Part shown: one piece after another, positions 1-8,518 of the stretch
Position numbering within the stretch: position 1 is the stretch's first letter
Layout of the letters: the number at the start of each line of letters is the position of its first letter
Assembly (NCBI GenBank): GCA_030412945.1
Contig: JAUHJS010000002.1
Location: 198,022-262,021, forward strand
Origin: Shiella aurantiaca
Lineage (GTDB): Bacteria > Bacteroidota > Bacteroidia > Cytophagales > Cyclobacteriaceae
Reading direction: 5' to 3'
DNA length: 64,000 nt
Program-made: the position numbers and the translations under genes
Notes under the pieces: model-generated
Seen by the model: the letters and a program-made list of their open reading frames with translations, nothing else
Databases searched by the model: none
What the model was told of the DNA's origin: nothing

Positions 1-9
1 TTGCCATAA

Positions 10-678
10 TCAGCTTCTCCAGAGAAATGGAAATAAGAGCAATGAAAGTGCAAAGGTAATAGCATTAAGGCTAATAAGTACCAAAATTTCATCAAAACTG
101 CTGGCTCTGTCGAGTCCATCGATGGCATTCTTGGAAAGCTTCATTACCATCAATAAAAAAGGCAAAATTACCGGAAAGCTGAGTATGGCCATCAGGGTGG
201 CGTTGTTTCCTGCCTTGCTCACAATGCCCGAAAGCAAAGTGAAGGCTCCTGCAAAGCCAAGGCTGCCCAATACCAAGGTGAGCAGAAATAAGCCTAAATC
301 GCCAATAGGATTACCCAAAACCGTGGCATAAACCAGTAAAGCAAAAAAGGAGAGTAGGAGCATTAAGAGGCTATTGTATATCAATTTAGCCAAGATGATG
401 TGGATAGGGCTCGCTAAACTGTAATAATACAAGGTGCGTCCAGCCCGTTCTTGAATAAAACTTTTGGAGATGGCATGTAAGGCGGAAAAAAGAAGAATAA
501 TCCAATAGAGGGCGTTCCAGGTGGGAATGCCTACCGAGTTGCCCCGGCCGCTAAAGCTGAGGTAACAAATAAAAACGGTACCCACTACATAGAGCAGGAT
601 ACCGTTTAGTGCATATTTTTGGCGCCACTCCAGCAGGAATTCCTTTTTGAGGAGTGCTAAAATGGGGTGATTTCTCAC
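10..678 (-). CDS. ccmB: CcmB-type haem exporter subunit
   Basis: Membrane subunit of the CcmAB haem-handling ABC transporter used in cytochrome c maturation. The protein of about 222 residues is almost entirely hydrophobic, with six likely membrane segments after a short cytoplasmic head (LLKKEFLLEWRQKYALNG). The E-W-R stretch near the N-terminus and an overall length near 220 residues are typical of CcmB. An ATG further upstream (726) would add a non-family extension lying inside the preceding gene. I prefer the GTG at 678, which forms a 4-base GTGA overlap with the stop of the Wzz-like gene and gives a normal CcmB N-terminus. No ccmA or ccmC is visible; ccmC would be expected off the left edge. 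Family assignment is confident. The tight coupling to a polysaccharide gene is odd. Confidence 0.85.
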   Translation of the reverse strand: MRNHPILALLKKEFLLEWRQKYALNGILLYVVGTVFICYLSFSGRGNSVGIPTWNALYWIILLFSALHAISKSFIQERAGRTLYYYSLASPIHIILAKLIYNSLLMLLLSFFALLVYATVLGNPIGDLGLFLLTLVLGSLGFAGAFTLLSGIVSKAGNNATLMAILSFPVILPFLLMVMKLSKNAIDGLDRASSFDEILVLISLNAITFALSLLLFPFLWRS

Positions 679-1805
679 GCCTTTTTCTTTCTGAGTTCCA
701 TAATGGTCATAGCAAGACCAATGCAATACCCTAAAATAGCTCCAGCAATGGCAACAATTGCCACGTGGCGCATTCTAGGGAATACGGGCTGCTGATACAC
801 AGCAAACTCGTCTACTATATCAATTTCGTTTTCAATTAGCAAGAGGTCACGAAGGGCTTTTTGTTGCTCATCATAAAGCTCTTTGGTTTTAGAGAAGGCA
901 TCTAATGGATTGAGTTGCATTTCTTGGTCTTTACTTAAAATAAGGCCACCACCCAAGCCCGATTCCCTTACGAAATATTGGTTGTTTCTAGGGTCTTGGC
1001 TTTCAATTTGGCGAATAACTGCCACTCGGAGGGAGTCCATAAGTTGGAGTTCCATGCCGAGTTTTTTGATATTATTCTCCAAGTTTTGTTTACGTACCTC
1101 TCTTCTGCGTTTGGCATACTGGTTTTCGGCAATATAAGTAAATACACCCTCTTGCAAATCTGGAAGAATGCTATTATCAGTCACCTCAGCATAAATCCTA
1201 AAGAAAGGACGGTTAAGAACTTCCAATGTACTATCGTTGAGTTCTTTTTTGCCGGCATCTAAATAGTCTTTGTATTGAATGGTTTTTACCTGCTCGGCTT
1301 TCTCAAGAGGTAAATTCAATTTCTTGGCAATTTCTCCATAACTTCTGTTGGCTACCAGTTCTTCAAGGGTGAAAAGAAGACTTGAATAGTAGTTATTGGG
1401 TAAGGTGCCGCTAGACAGCGTCATGGAGGTCTTATATACTGGCGCTGAAGTATATTTAATATATAGGCCCATTCCTAAACCAAGACCTCCAAAAATAGCA
1501 ATGATACCAATTCGCTTATAGAAGTTGAATGTAACCAAGCGAGCCAGTCTTTTTAAGCCTGTCCAGCTTAAATTGATGCCGTGTAAAAATTGATTATCAA
1601 TTTCTTCTTTTTGCGTTTCGGAGGTTTCTTTGGTTTGCTTCTTCTTAGAGAACCATCCACCAAAAATTCTCCTGAGATCAATTTCTTCCTCTTTTTTCTC
1701 TTTTTCTCGGGCCATTACCTCATATTGCTTAAGCAAAAGCTCTTGTTGCTTAATGAGGGTGTTATGAAGCTGAATCTTTTCTTGGTCAATGTTCTGGTCT
1801 GCCAT
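675..1805 (-). CDS. Wzz/GumC-type polysaccharide chain-length determinant
   Basis: Inner-membrane co-polymerase expected to set the length of a Wzy-made polysaccharide. The 376-residue protein begins with a charged, Gln/Lys/Glu-rich cytoplasmic coiled coil (about residues 5-60). A first membrane segment follows at about 95-115 (glycine-rich), then a large periplasmic region with helical coiled-coil content (about 235-335), and a second membrane segment at about 348-370 ending in a basic KKKA tail. This two-TM topology is the Wzz/Lpp hallmark. There is no C-terminal tyrosine kinase domain, so it is not a full Wzc. Its long N-terminal cytoplasmic extension is common in Bacteroidota relatives. 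It lies between a WecB-like gene and ccmB on the minus strand. Confidence 0.8.
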   Translation of the reverse strand: MADQNIDQEKIQLHNTLIKQQELLLKQYEVMAREKEKKEEEIDLRRIFGGWFSKKKQTKETSETQKEEIDNQFLHGINLSWTGLKRLARLVTFNFYKRIGIIAIFGGLGLGMGLYIKYTSAPVYKTSMTLSSGTLPNNYYSSLLFTLEELVANRSYGEIAKKLNLPLEKAEQVKTIQYKDYLDAGKKELNDSTLEVLNRPFFRIYAEVTDNSILPDLQEGVFTYIAENQYAKRRREVRKQNLENNIKKLGMELQLMDSLRVAVIRQIESQDPRNNQYFVRESGLGGGLILSKDQEMQLNPLDAFSKTKELYDEQQKALRDLLLIENEIDIVDEFAVYQQPVFPRMRHVAIVAIAGAILGYCIGLAMTIMELRKKKA

Positions 1806-1861
1806 TGTTAATTCTTTAAAATTGCTACAAATATTGGTTTTTTACTTGAAATTGACAACAA

Positions 1862-2920
1862 TTAAGGTTCTAGTCTGTCGTATAGGAATTGGATAATTCG
1901 TTCTGCAGCTTGTCCATCCCAAAAAGAAGGAATAGAACTTGATTTCCATTTTCTATTAAAGGCGAGATGAATGTAGCTTGAAATCTTATCCAGTTTATCC
2001 CCAATAAGCTCGTTTGTTCCTATCTCCACTGTTTCCGGCCTTTCGGTAGTGGTTCTTAGTGTGATACAAGGAACCCTAAAAAGGGTGGCTTCTTCCGTAA
2101 TTCCTCCTGAATCAGTAATGACCAATCCGCTATTTTTGACAAGATAATTAAATTCAAGATAGCTTAGTGGGTTTATAGGTTTGATTGCCCCTAAGGCTAA
2201 ATTCAAAGTTTTGATCTTTTCTTTAGTTCTCGGGTGGATTGGGAAAATGACAGGTATTCCTACTGAATTATTTTCAATGATTCTTAGGATTTTTTCAAGT
2301 TGTTCAGGGGAATCCACATTTGATGGCCTGTGCAAAGTCAAGACTATGTATTTCTTAGTCCTAAGTGCATACTCACTCCAGCAAGAAGGTTGGAAAAGTC
2401 GATTTTCATGGCGTAGCAGCGTATCAATCATGGTATTTCCCACTAGCTCAATCTTGTGGGCTTGAATGCCGCTTTTTATCAAGTTGTCGCTAGCCCATTG
2501 AGTGATAGTGAAGAAATAATTACTTAGGCAATCTGTAACCAATCGATTGATTTTTTCCGGCATACTTAGGTCTCCCGATCGTATTCCGGCTTCCACATGG
2601 GCTACTTTAATATTTAATTTTTTCGCCACCAAGGTGCAGGCCATAGTGGAAGTCACATCGCCCACTACCAAGCAAATTGTAGGAGAGTAGGTTTTGAGCA
2701 ATAGCTTTTCATATGCTAGCATAATTCCTGCGGTTTGCTCGGCTTGGGTGCCTGATCCAACTTCCAGATTGACATCTGGGGAGGGTATATCAAGCTGCTC
2801 AAAAAAAGAACCACTCAAGGCATGGTCATAATGTTGTCCTGTGTGGATTAAACGATAGGAGAAAATTTCTCTTGTTCGATTGAATTGATTAATAGCATGG
2901 AGAATGGTCGCCATTTTCAC
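1862..2920 (-). CDS. UDP-N-acetylglucosamine 2-epimerase (non-hydrolysing), 5' end out of frame
   Basis: Interconverts UDP-GlcNAc-type and UDP-ManNAc-type sugars at C2. Family signatures are visible: HVEAGIRSGD, a Glu-Lys-Asn-Arg segment, LTLHRPSN and the nucleotide-binding DSGGITEEA. The open frame starts at a GTG inside the family's first motif and lacks the usual beta-strand plus GTRP motif. Those residues (VGTRPNFVKMA) are encoded immediately upstream in this same frame, but no ATG, GTG or TTG precedes them before a stop. An ATG at 2972 in the adjacent frame would give MSAKIEIDLIVGTRPNF if one A were removed from an A6 run at 2959-2964. The gene is therefore either frameshifted, phase-variable, recoded, or affected by a base-call error. 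It differs from the second epimerase at 6195 and probably acts on a different sugar. Confidence 0.8.
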   Translation of the reverse strand: MKMATILHAINQFNRTREIFSYRLIHTGQHYDHALSGSFFEQLDIPSPDVNLEVGSGTQAEQTAGIMLAYEKLLLKTYSPTICLVVGDVTSTMACTLVAKKLNIKVAHVEAGIRSGDLSMPEKINRLVTDCLSNYFFTITQWASDNLIKSGIQAHKIELVGNTMIDTLLRHENRLFQPSCWSEYALRTKKYIVLTLHRPSNVDSPEQLEKILRIIENNSVGIPVIFPIHPRTKEKIKTLNLALGAIKPINPLSYLEFNYLVKNSGLVITDSGGITEEATLFRVPCITLRTTTERPETVEIGTNELIGDKLDKISSYIHLAFNRKWKSSSIPSFWDGQAAERIIQFLYDRLEP

Positions 2921-2958
2921 GAAATTGGGTCTCGTCCCTACAATCAGATCTATTTCAA

Positions 2959-2964
2959 TTTTTT
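2959..2964 (-). other. A6 run separating the start codon from the WecB-like frame
   Basis: On the minus strand the ATG at 2972 reads Met-Ser-Ala-Lys-Asn-stop. Deleting one A of this six-A run joins it to the frame that carries the GTRP motif and the rest of the epimerase. The likely promoter box for the gene (3001-3008) lies just upstream of that ATG, which supports 2972 as the ancestral start. Confidence 0.6.
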
Positions 2965-3000
2965 GCGCTCATCAAATAAGTTTATACCTCTAGTGGACCG

Positions 3001-3008
3001 CAAATATA
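3001..3008 (-). promoter_or_regulatory. -7 promoter box for the WecB-like/wzz/ccmB direction
   Basis: The minus strand reads TATATTTG, an exact match to the Bacteroidota -7 consensus TAnnTTTG. Transcription would begin about 25 bases upstream of the ATG at 2972. No clear -33 TTTG is seen at the right distance. Confidence 0.45.
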
Positions 3009-3062
3009 TGGATTAAGTAGGTACTTTATTACATCTGTTTTATAAGGTATGTAATATAGTGC

Positions 3063-3070
3063 TATATTTG
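3063..3070 (+). promoter_or_regulatory. -7 promoter box of the rightward polysaccharide operon
   Basis: TATATTTG matches the TAnnTTTG consensus exactly. It lies 28 bases before the ATG at 3098, so the transcript would start near 3075. A TTT-rich stretch about 22 bases upstream could serve as a weak -33 region. With the box at 3001-3008 it makes a compact divergent promoter pair. Confidence 0.5.
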
Positions 3071-3097
3071 CAGGCTTAAATGAATCGCTTTTTAGAT

Positions 3098-4345
3098 ATG
3101 GATACGATTGCCATTATTGGATTGGGCTATGTAGGGTTACCACTAGCCGTTGAATTTGCTAAAAAATATGCCACCATAGGTTTTGACATACATCATGCTC
3201 GTATCAATGAGCTTACATCAGGTTATGATCGTACCCTTGAAGTGGAAAGCGAAAAACTCAAAGCGGTAAAGATTACCTATACCAATGAATTGGAGGTGTT
3301 AAAACAGGCCAATGTGTTCATTATGACGGTGCCCACTCCGGTAGATGAATTTAAGCGCCCCGATCTTACGCCCTTAATCAAGGCTAGCGAAACCGTAGGG
3401 AAAGTCTTGAAAAGAGGAGATATCGTGGTGTACGAATCTACCGTATACCCGGGTTGTACAGAAGAAGATTGTATTCCTGTATTGGAACGTGTGAGTGGCC
3501 TGAAATACAATGTAGATTTCTTTGCTGGCTATAGTCCAGAGCGCATTAATCCGGGAGATAAACTACATACCGTTTCAAAGATTAAAAAAGTGACTTCCGG
3601 TAGTACGCCTGAAATAGCTGATAAGGTGGATGCCTTATATGCCAGCATCATCGAAGCCGGTACTCACAAGGCCAGCAGTATTAAAGTGGCGGAAGCTTCT
3701 AAAGTTATTGAAAATTCCCAGCGCGATATCAATATAGCCTTTGTGAATGAACTGGCGTTAATTTTTGATCGGATGGGTATTGATACTTTAGAGGTATTAG
3801 AAGCTGCCGGAACCAAATGGAATTTCTTACCTTTTAGACCGGGTTTGGTGGGTGGTCACTGTATCGGGGTAGACCCGTATTACCTCACCCACAAAGCTGA
3901 GCAATTGGGTTATCATCCCCAAGTAATTCTTTCAGGAAGACGGATTAACGACAACATGGGTGCTTTTGTGGCCGGAAAGGTGGTGAAGTTGATGATCGGT
4001 AAAGGTCATCAAATTAATAATAGCAAGGCTTTGGTGTTGGGGATTACCTTTAAAGAGAATTGCCCCGATATTCGCAACTCACGCGTGATTGATATTGTGC
4101 AGGAGCTAAAGGAATTTGGTGTTTCCGTTGATGTGTACGACCCTCAGGCAGATAAAGAGGAGGTGAAGCATGAATATGGTTTGGATTTAATTGAAAAGCT
4201 TACTCTTACTGATTACCAAGCTGTCGTTTTGGCGGTGAGTCATAAAGAGTTTGTCGCTTTGGATTTTGCCCGGTTGAATGAAAACGTGGTAGTGTATGAT
4301 GTGAAGTCGCTGCTACCCAAAAACCAAATTACGGCTCGCTTGTAA
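3098..4345 (+). CDS. UDP-N-acetyl-hexosamine 6-dehydrogenase (TviB/WbpA-like)
   Basis: NAD-dependent oxidation of a UDP-GlcNAc or UDP-GalNAc type sugar to its uronic acid. In order the protein shows an N-terminal Rossmann [31 protein letters not shown], a central helical domain ([13 protein letters not shown]), the catalytic cysteine in [11 protein letters not shown] (about residue 254) and the C-terminal [13 protein letters not shown]. These motifs are closest to the TviB/WbpA branch rather than to Ugd or WecC, which also occur in this locus. I chose ATG 3098, giving [11 protein letters not shown], because it places the Rossmann strand at the very start and leaves a short leader after the promoter box. 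An in-frame ATG at 3080 is the alternative and would be nearly leaderless. The stop overlaps the rfbC start by one base (TAATG). Confidence 0.88.
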   Translation: MDTIAIIGLGYVGLPLAVEFAKKYATIGFDIHHARINELTSGYDRTLEVESEKLKAVKITYTNELEVLKQANVFIMTVPTPVDEFKRPDLTPLIKASETVGKVLKRGDIVVYESTVYPGCTEEDCIPVLERVSGLKYNVDFFAGYSPERINPGDKLHTVSKIKKVTSGSTPEIADKVDALYASIIEAGTHKASSIKVAEASKVIENSQRDINIAFVNELALIFDRMGIDTLEVLEAAGTKWNFLPFRPGLVGGHCIGVDPYYLTHKAEQLGYHPQVILSGRRINDNMGAFVAGKVVKLMIGKGHQINNSKALVLGITFKENCPDIRNSRVIDIVQELKEFGVSVDVYDPQADKEEVKHEYGLDLIEKLTLTDYQAVVLAVSHKEFVALDFARLNENVVVYDVKSLLPKNQITARL

Positions 4346-4887
4346 TGATAGCACATAAAACGGAGTTTGAAGGCTTGTTTATTCTCGAGCCCAAAGTTTT
4401 TAAAGATAATAGAGGCCATTTTTTTGAAAGTTTCAATCAAAAAAAGCTAACAGACTTAGTAGGTAGAGAGTACCAATTTGTGCAGGACAACCAATCGCGG
4501 TCAACATACGGAGTTGTACGGGGGCTTCATTTTCAGACTGGAGCGTATGAACAGGCCAAGTTGGTGCGTGTGTTAAGAGGCGAAGTGCTGGACGTGGTAG
4601 TAGACTTGAGAGGGGATTCTCCTATGTATGGAAGAACTTTCTCCATTAAGTTAAGTGAAGAAAATGCACTACAGCTTTTGATACCTAGAGGCTTTGCGCA
4701 TGGATTAGCTGTTTTAAGCGAAGAAGTGGATTTCTTTTACAAATGCGATAACTTTTATAGTCCTGAGCATGAGGGAGGGCTTCATTATAGCTCTCTAGGT
4801 ATCGATTGGATGATTCCTGAAGAAAAAATGATAGTATCTGATAAAGATAAAGTATTGCCAATTTTTGAGTCAAACACAATAAGATGA
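4345..4887 (+). CDS. rfbC: dTDP-4-dehydrorhamnose 3,5-epimerase family protein
   Basis: RmlC-type cupin that epimerises C3 and C5 of dTDP-4-keto-6-deoxyglucose on the way to dTDP-L-rhamnose. At 180 residues it has normal family length. Visible motifs are FKDNRGHFFESF near residues 20-31, QDNQSRS, the VRGLHFQ segment carrying the catalytic His (about 62), the VVDLRGDSP strand, IPRGFAHG and FFYKCDNFYSPEHEGG with the catalytic Tyr region. It is embedded between two sugar dehydrogenases (1-base overlap before, 4-base ATGA overlap after). No rfbA, rfbB or rfbD lies in the window, so the other rhamnose enzymes must be elsewhere, or this copy acts on another 4-keto sugar. Confidence 0.88.
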   Translation: MIAHKTEFEGLFILEPKVFKDNRGHFFESFNQKKLTDLVGREYQFVQDNQSRSTYGVVRGLHFQTGAYEQAKLVRVLRGEVLDVVVDLRGDSPMYGRTFSIKLSEENALQLLIPRGFAHGLAVLSEEVDFFYKCDNFYSPEHEGGLHYSSLGIDWMIPEEKMIVSDKDKVLPIFESNTIR

Positions 4888-6182
4888 AAATAGCAGTAAT
4901 AGGAACAGGGTATGTAGGCTTGGTGACAGGTACTTGCTTTGCTGAAACAGGCAATAACGTAACCTGTGTGGATATTGATGTAAAGAAAGTAGAAAAGCTT
5001 CAATCGGGTGTAGTAACCATTTACGAACCGGGATTGGAAGTGCTTTTCGAACGTAATATTGCTCAAGGCCGATTAAAGTTTACTACCAGTTTAGAAGATG
5101 GTATTAAAGATGCCAAAATTATTTTTCTGGCACTTCCTACCCCTCCCGGAGAAGACGGTTCGGCTGATTTAAAATATGTACTGGGCGTAGCCGATGATTT
5201 AGGCCCGTTATTAAAGGACTACACGGTAATTGTTGACAAAAGTACGGTTCCGGTAGGTACAGCCGAAAAGGTGCATGCCCGTATTGCCGCTAGAGCTAAG
5301 GTTGATTTTGATGTGGTTTCCAATCCTGAATTTCTAAGAGAAGGGGTGGCGGTAGAAGATTTTATGAAACCCGATCGCGTGGTGATTGGCACGCAATCAG
5401 AGAAAGCCCGCAGAGTGATGGAAACCTTGTATGCCCCATTTGTGCGTCAAGGGAATCCGATAATTTTCATGGATGAGCGTTCGGCCGAGTTGACCAAATA
5501 TGCAGCCAATGCCTTCTTGGCAACTAAAATTACCTTTATGAACGAAATCGCCAATATGTGCGAGCGCTTGGGGGCCGATGTTGATATGATTCGTAAAGGA
5601 ATTGGTACGGATGACCGTATTGGTAAAAGATTCCTGTTTGCTGGTATTGGCTACGGAGGTAGTTGTTTCCCTAAAGATGTGCAGGCCCTGGCCAAATCGG
5701 CTGAAGAAGTAAATTACGATTTCCAGATTTTGAAATCGGTAATGAATGTCAATCAACTTCAGAAAACCACCCTCATTCCTCGGATGAAGGAATTTTTTAA
5801 AAATGATTTGAAAGGAAAGACCATAGCCGTTTGGGGACTAGCCTTTAAGCCTAATACCGATGATATTCGCGAAGCCCCGGCTTTAGAGAATATTCAAACC
5901 CTACTAGCATTAGGTGCGAAAGTAAAAGCCTACGATCCCGAAGCCATGGAAAATGTGAAAGGCATCTTAGGAAATACTATAGAGTTTTGCACTGATCAAT
6001 ATGAAGCCACCGAAGGAGCTGATGCATTATTGATAGCTACGGAGTGGCCAGTCTTTAGGACCCCTGATTTTGATAAACTAGCAGTACAAATTAAGTCAAA
6101 AGCCATTTTCGATGGGCGTAATTTGTATGATGTAAAGACAATACGCGATTTAGGTTTTGTATATTTTAGTATAGGAAGATAA
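4884..6182 (+). CDS. ugd: UDP-glucose 6-dehydrogenase
   Basis: Oxidises UDP-glucose to UDP-glucuronate with two NAD. The 432-residue protein has the Ugd/RkpK/TuaD pattern: MKIAVIGTGYVGL at the start, CVDIDVKK, IYEPGLE, LPTPPGEDGSAD, KSTVPVGTA, SNPEFLREG, the KYAANAFLATKITFMNE helix, the catalytic cysteine in GYGGSCFPKD (about residue 260) and AFKPNTDDIREAP. The start overlaps the rfbC stop by four bases (ATGA), indicating translational coupling. It supplies glucuronic acid for the acidic polymer predicted from this locus. Confidence 0.93.
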   Translation: MKIAVIGTGYVGLVTGTCFAETGNNVTCVDIDVKKVEKLQSGVVTIYEPGLEVLFERNIAQGRLKFTTSLEDGIKDAKIIFLALPTPPGEDGSADLKYVLGVADDLGPLLKDYTVIVDKSTVPVGTAEKVHARIAARAKVDFDVVSNPEFLREGVAVEDFMKPDRVVIGTQSEKARRVMETLYAPFVRQGNPIIFMDERSAELTKYAANAFLATKITFMNEIANMCERLGADVDMIRKGIGTDDRIGKRFLFAGIGYGGSCFPKDVQALAKSAEEVNYDFQILKSVMNVNQLQKTTLIPRMKEFFKNDLKGKTIAVWGLAFKPNTDDIREAPALENIQTLLALGAKVKAYDPEAMENVKGILGNTIEFCTDQYEATEGADALLIATEWPVFRTPDFDKLAVQIKSKAIFDGRNLYDVKTIRDLGFVYFSIGR

Positions 6183-6194
6183 TAAATAAAGGAT

Positions 6195-7304
6195 TTGAGG
6201 CATTTATTCATATTTGGCACACGGCCGGAAGCTATTAAAATGGCTCCGCTCATCAAAACTTTTCAGGCGGATAGCAAGCAAGAAGTATTCGTATGTGTAA
6301 CGGGTCAGCATCGGGAAATGCTTGACCAAGTGTTGGAGTTCTTTGAAATAAAGCCTGATTTTGACTTGAACCTAATGTCGGCCAACCAAACGCTCTATGA
6401 TGTAACGGCCAAGGCCTTGTTGGGTTTGAAGCCTATCTTGGACAAGGTGAAGCCTGATAATATTTTTGTACAAGGGGATACTACTACTGCTTTCGTAGGT
6501 GCATTGGCTGGATTTTATGAAAAAATCAAGGTTTCTCATATTGAGGCAGGTTTGCGAAGCGGAGATATGCACAGTCCTTTTCCCGAAGAAGGAAACCGTA
6601 TTTTAGCGGGACATTTATCGGCTTACCATTTTGCCCCAACTCCACGGGCTGTAGAAAACCTGAATAAAGAGGGGGTCACTCAGCATGTATACAATGTGGG
6701 TAATACGGTAATTGATGCGCTTTTGCTAGGTTTGGAGATTATCAAACGAAAGGGAGAGGCCCCCTACGAGACATTCTTCAAAGATATCGATTTTTCCAAA
6801 AAAGTAGTTCTGGTTACTGGGCATAGGAGAGAAAGCTTTGGTGGGCCTTTTGAGAATATGTGCCGTGCCATGCGTGATATTGCTTTGGCTTATCCCGATG
6901 TACAAATGGTATATCCCGTACATTTGAATCCGAATGTAAGGAAGACCGTCAATGAGGTGTTGCATGGAGTAGACAATGTAAAGCTTATCGAGCCTTTGGC
7001 CTATCCTTATCTGATTTGGTTGATGAGCAAATCCTTTTTTGTACTTACTGATTCAGGAGGAATCCAAGAGGAGGCACCTTCTTTGGGTAAACCCGTACTC
7101 GTAATGCGCGATGTTACCGAGCGCCAAGAAGGAATAGAAGCAGGTACGGCCATGTTGGTTGGCACCTCTTATGAAATAATCGTTCGTGAGGCGAAACGAC
7201 TTTTGGATGACAAAAATCATTATGAAACCATGGCCAATGCGGTGAATCCGTATGGGGATGGTACTACCAGTAAACAAGTGTTAGCATTTTTTAATAAGAT
7301 ATAA
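6195..7304 (+). CDS. wecB: UDP-N-acetylglucosamine 2-epimerase (non-hydrolysing)
   Basis: Converts UDP-GlcNAc to UDP-ManNAc, the substrate of the WecC-type enzyme encoded next. The family motifs are complete: FGTRPEAIKMAPL at the N-terminus, VTGQHREML, QGDTTTAF, HIEAGLRSGD followed by PFPEEGNR, the catalytic-histidine motif VTGHRRESF (about residue 208) and DSGGIQEEAPSLGKP. At 369 residues it has the usual length. The only codon giving the correct N-terminus is a TTG at 6195, since no ATG or GTG precedes the motif in frame. It ends one base before the wecC-like gene. It is an intact paralogue of the damaged epimerase at 1862-2920. Confidence 0.92.
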   Translation: MRHLFIFGTRPEAIKMAPLIKTFQADSKQEVFVCVTGQHREMLDQVLEFFEIKPDFDLNLMSANQTLYDVTAKALLGLKPILDKVKPDNIFVQGDTTTAFVGALAGFYEKIKVSHIEAGLRSGDMHSPFPEEGNRILAGHLSAYHFAPTPRAVENLNKEGVTQHVYNVGNTVIDALLLGLEIIKRKGEAPYETFFKDIDFSKKVVLVTGHRRESFGGPFENMCRAMRDIALAYPDVQMVYPVHLNPNVRKTVNEVLHGVDNVKLIEPLAYPYLIWLMSKSFFVLTDSGGIQEEAPSLGKPVLVMRDVTERQEGIEAGTAMLVGTSYEIIVREAKRLLDDKNHYETMANAVNPYGDGTTSKQVLAFFNKI

Positions 7305-7305
7305 T

Positions 7306-8508
7306 ATGCAAGCGGACAAGAATATTAAGGCCGTGATGGTCGGGTTAGGATATATCGGTTTGCCCACAGCGGCTCTTATGGCTAGTAGGGGCATCAAAGT
7401 GCATGGGGTAGATATCAACCAGAAGGCAGTGGATACTATCAATCGAGGTGAAATACATATTGTAGAGCCTGATTTAGATGGTTTGGTAAATCATGTTGTA
7501 AGCAAGGGCTATCTAAAAGCTGATACAAAGCCCGCAGAGGCTGATGTGTATCTCATCGCTGTACCTACACCCTTCAAAGGCGATCATCAGCCTGATATTT
7601 CTTATGTGGAATCGGCTGCAAGGGCACTTTTGCCTTATTTGAAAGAAGGGAATCTAGTGATTTTAGAATCAACCAGTCCGGTAGGAACAACAGAGCGTGT
7701 AAAGGAAATAGTAGATAGCGGCAGACCTGAATTACAAGGAAAATTGTTCTTTGCTTATTGTCCCGAACGCGTATTGCCCGGGAATGTGATATACGAATTG
7801 GAGCACAATGACCGCGCCATTGGAGGTATGGATGCCGCTTCTACGGAAAAGGCTATTGCTTTTTATCGTCACTTTGTAAAAGGCGAATTGCATGCCACTA
7901 ACGCTCGAACCGCAGAAATGTGTAAATTGGTAGAAAATTCCTATCGTGATGTGAATATTGCCTTTGCCAATGAGCTATCAATGATATGCGACAAGGCAGG
8001 AATTAATGTATGGGAATTAATCCGACTGGCAAACAAACATCCAAGGGTAAATATCCTTCAACCGGGCACGGGAGTTGGTGGGCATTGCATTGCCGTAGAT
8101 CCTTGGTTTATCGTAGCCGATTTCCCTCAAGAAGCCAAAATTATTCGAGCTGCAAGGGAAATAAATAATTACAAAACCGAATGGGTAATCGAAAAAATCA
8201 AGAATGCAGCCCTTCAGTTTGAGTTGAAAGAAGGCCGAAAGCCTACAATTGCCTGCCTAGGGCTTGCCTTTAAGCCTGATATTGATGATTTGAGGGAAAG
8301 TCCTGCTTTAGAAGTAGTTAAACGACTAGTGAGTTATGGGCTGGATATTCTAGCAGTTGAGCCCAATATAAATGAATTGACTAATATTAAATTAGTCAAT
8401 CTGGAGGAGGCGTATAGACTTGCAGATATTCATGTCTTTTTAGTAGGACACAAGGAATTTAAAAATTTAACGCTGCCTGATTCAAAAGTTCTATCGTTTG
8501 TAAAATAA
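7306..8508 (+). CDS. wecC: UDP-N-acetyl-D-mannosamine dehydrogenase
   Basis: Oxidises UDP-ManNAc to UDP-ManNAcA. The 400-residue protein carries VGLGYIGLPTA, GVDINQKAV, VPTPFKGDHQPD, ESTSPVGTTE, CPERVLPGN, ENSYRDVNIAFANE, the catalytic-cysteine motif GVGGHCIAVDPWF (about residue 260) and LGLAFKPDIDDLRESPA. The GTGVGGHCIAVDPWF form distinguishes WecC from the TviB and Ugd enzymes upstream. It directly follows wecB, so the pair makes UDP-ManNAcA, a common component of capsules and enterobacterial-type antigens. Confidence 0.92.
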   Translation: MQADKNIKAVMVGLGYIGLPTAALMASRGIKVHGVDINQKAVDTINRGEIHIVEPDLDGLVNHVVSKGYLKADTKPAEADVYLIAVPTPFKGDHQPDISYVESAARALLPYLKEGNLVILESTSPVGTTERVKEIVDSGRPELQGKLFFAYCPERVLPGNVIYELEHNDRAIGGMDAASTEKAIAFYRHFVKGELHATNARTAEMCKLVENSYRDVNIAFANELSMICDKAGINVWELIRLANKHPRVNILQPGTGVGGHCIAVDPWFIVADFPQEAKIIRAAREINNYKTEWVIEKIKNAALQFELKEGRKPTIACLGLAFKPDIDDLRESPALEVVKRLVSYGLDILAVEPNINELTNIKLVNLEEAYRLADIHVFLVGHKEFKNLTLPDSKVLSFVK

Positions 8509-8518
8509 CTAGTTAATA

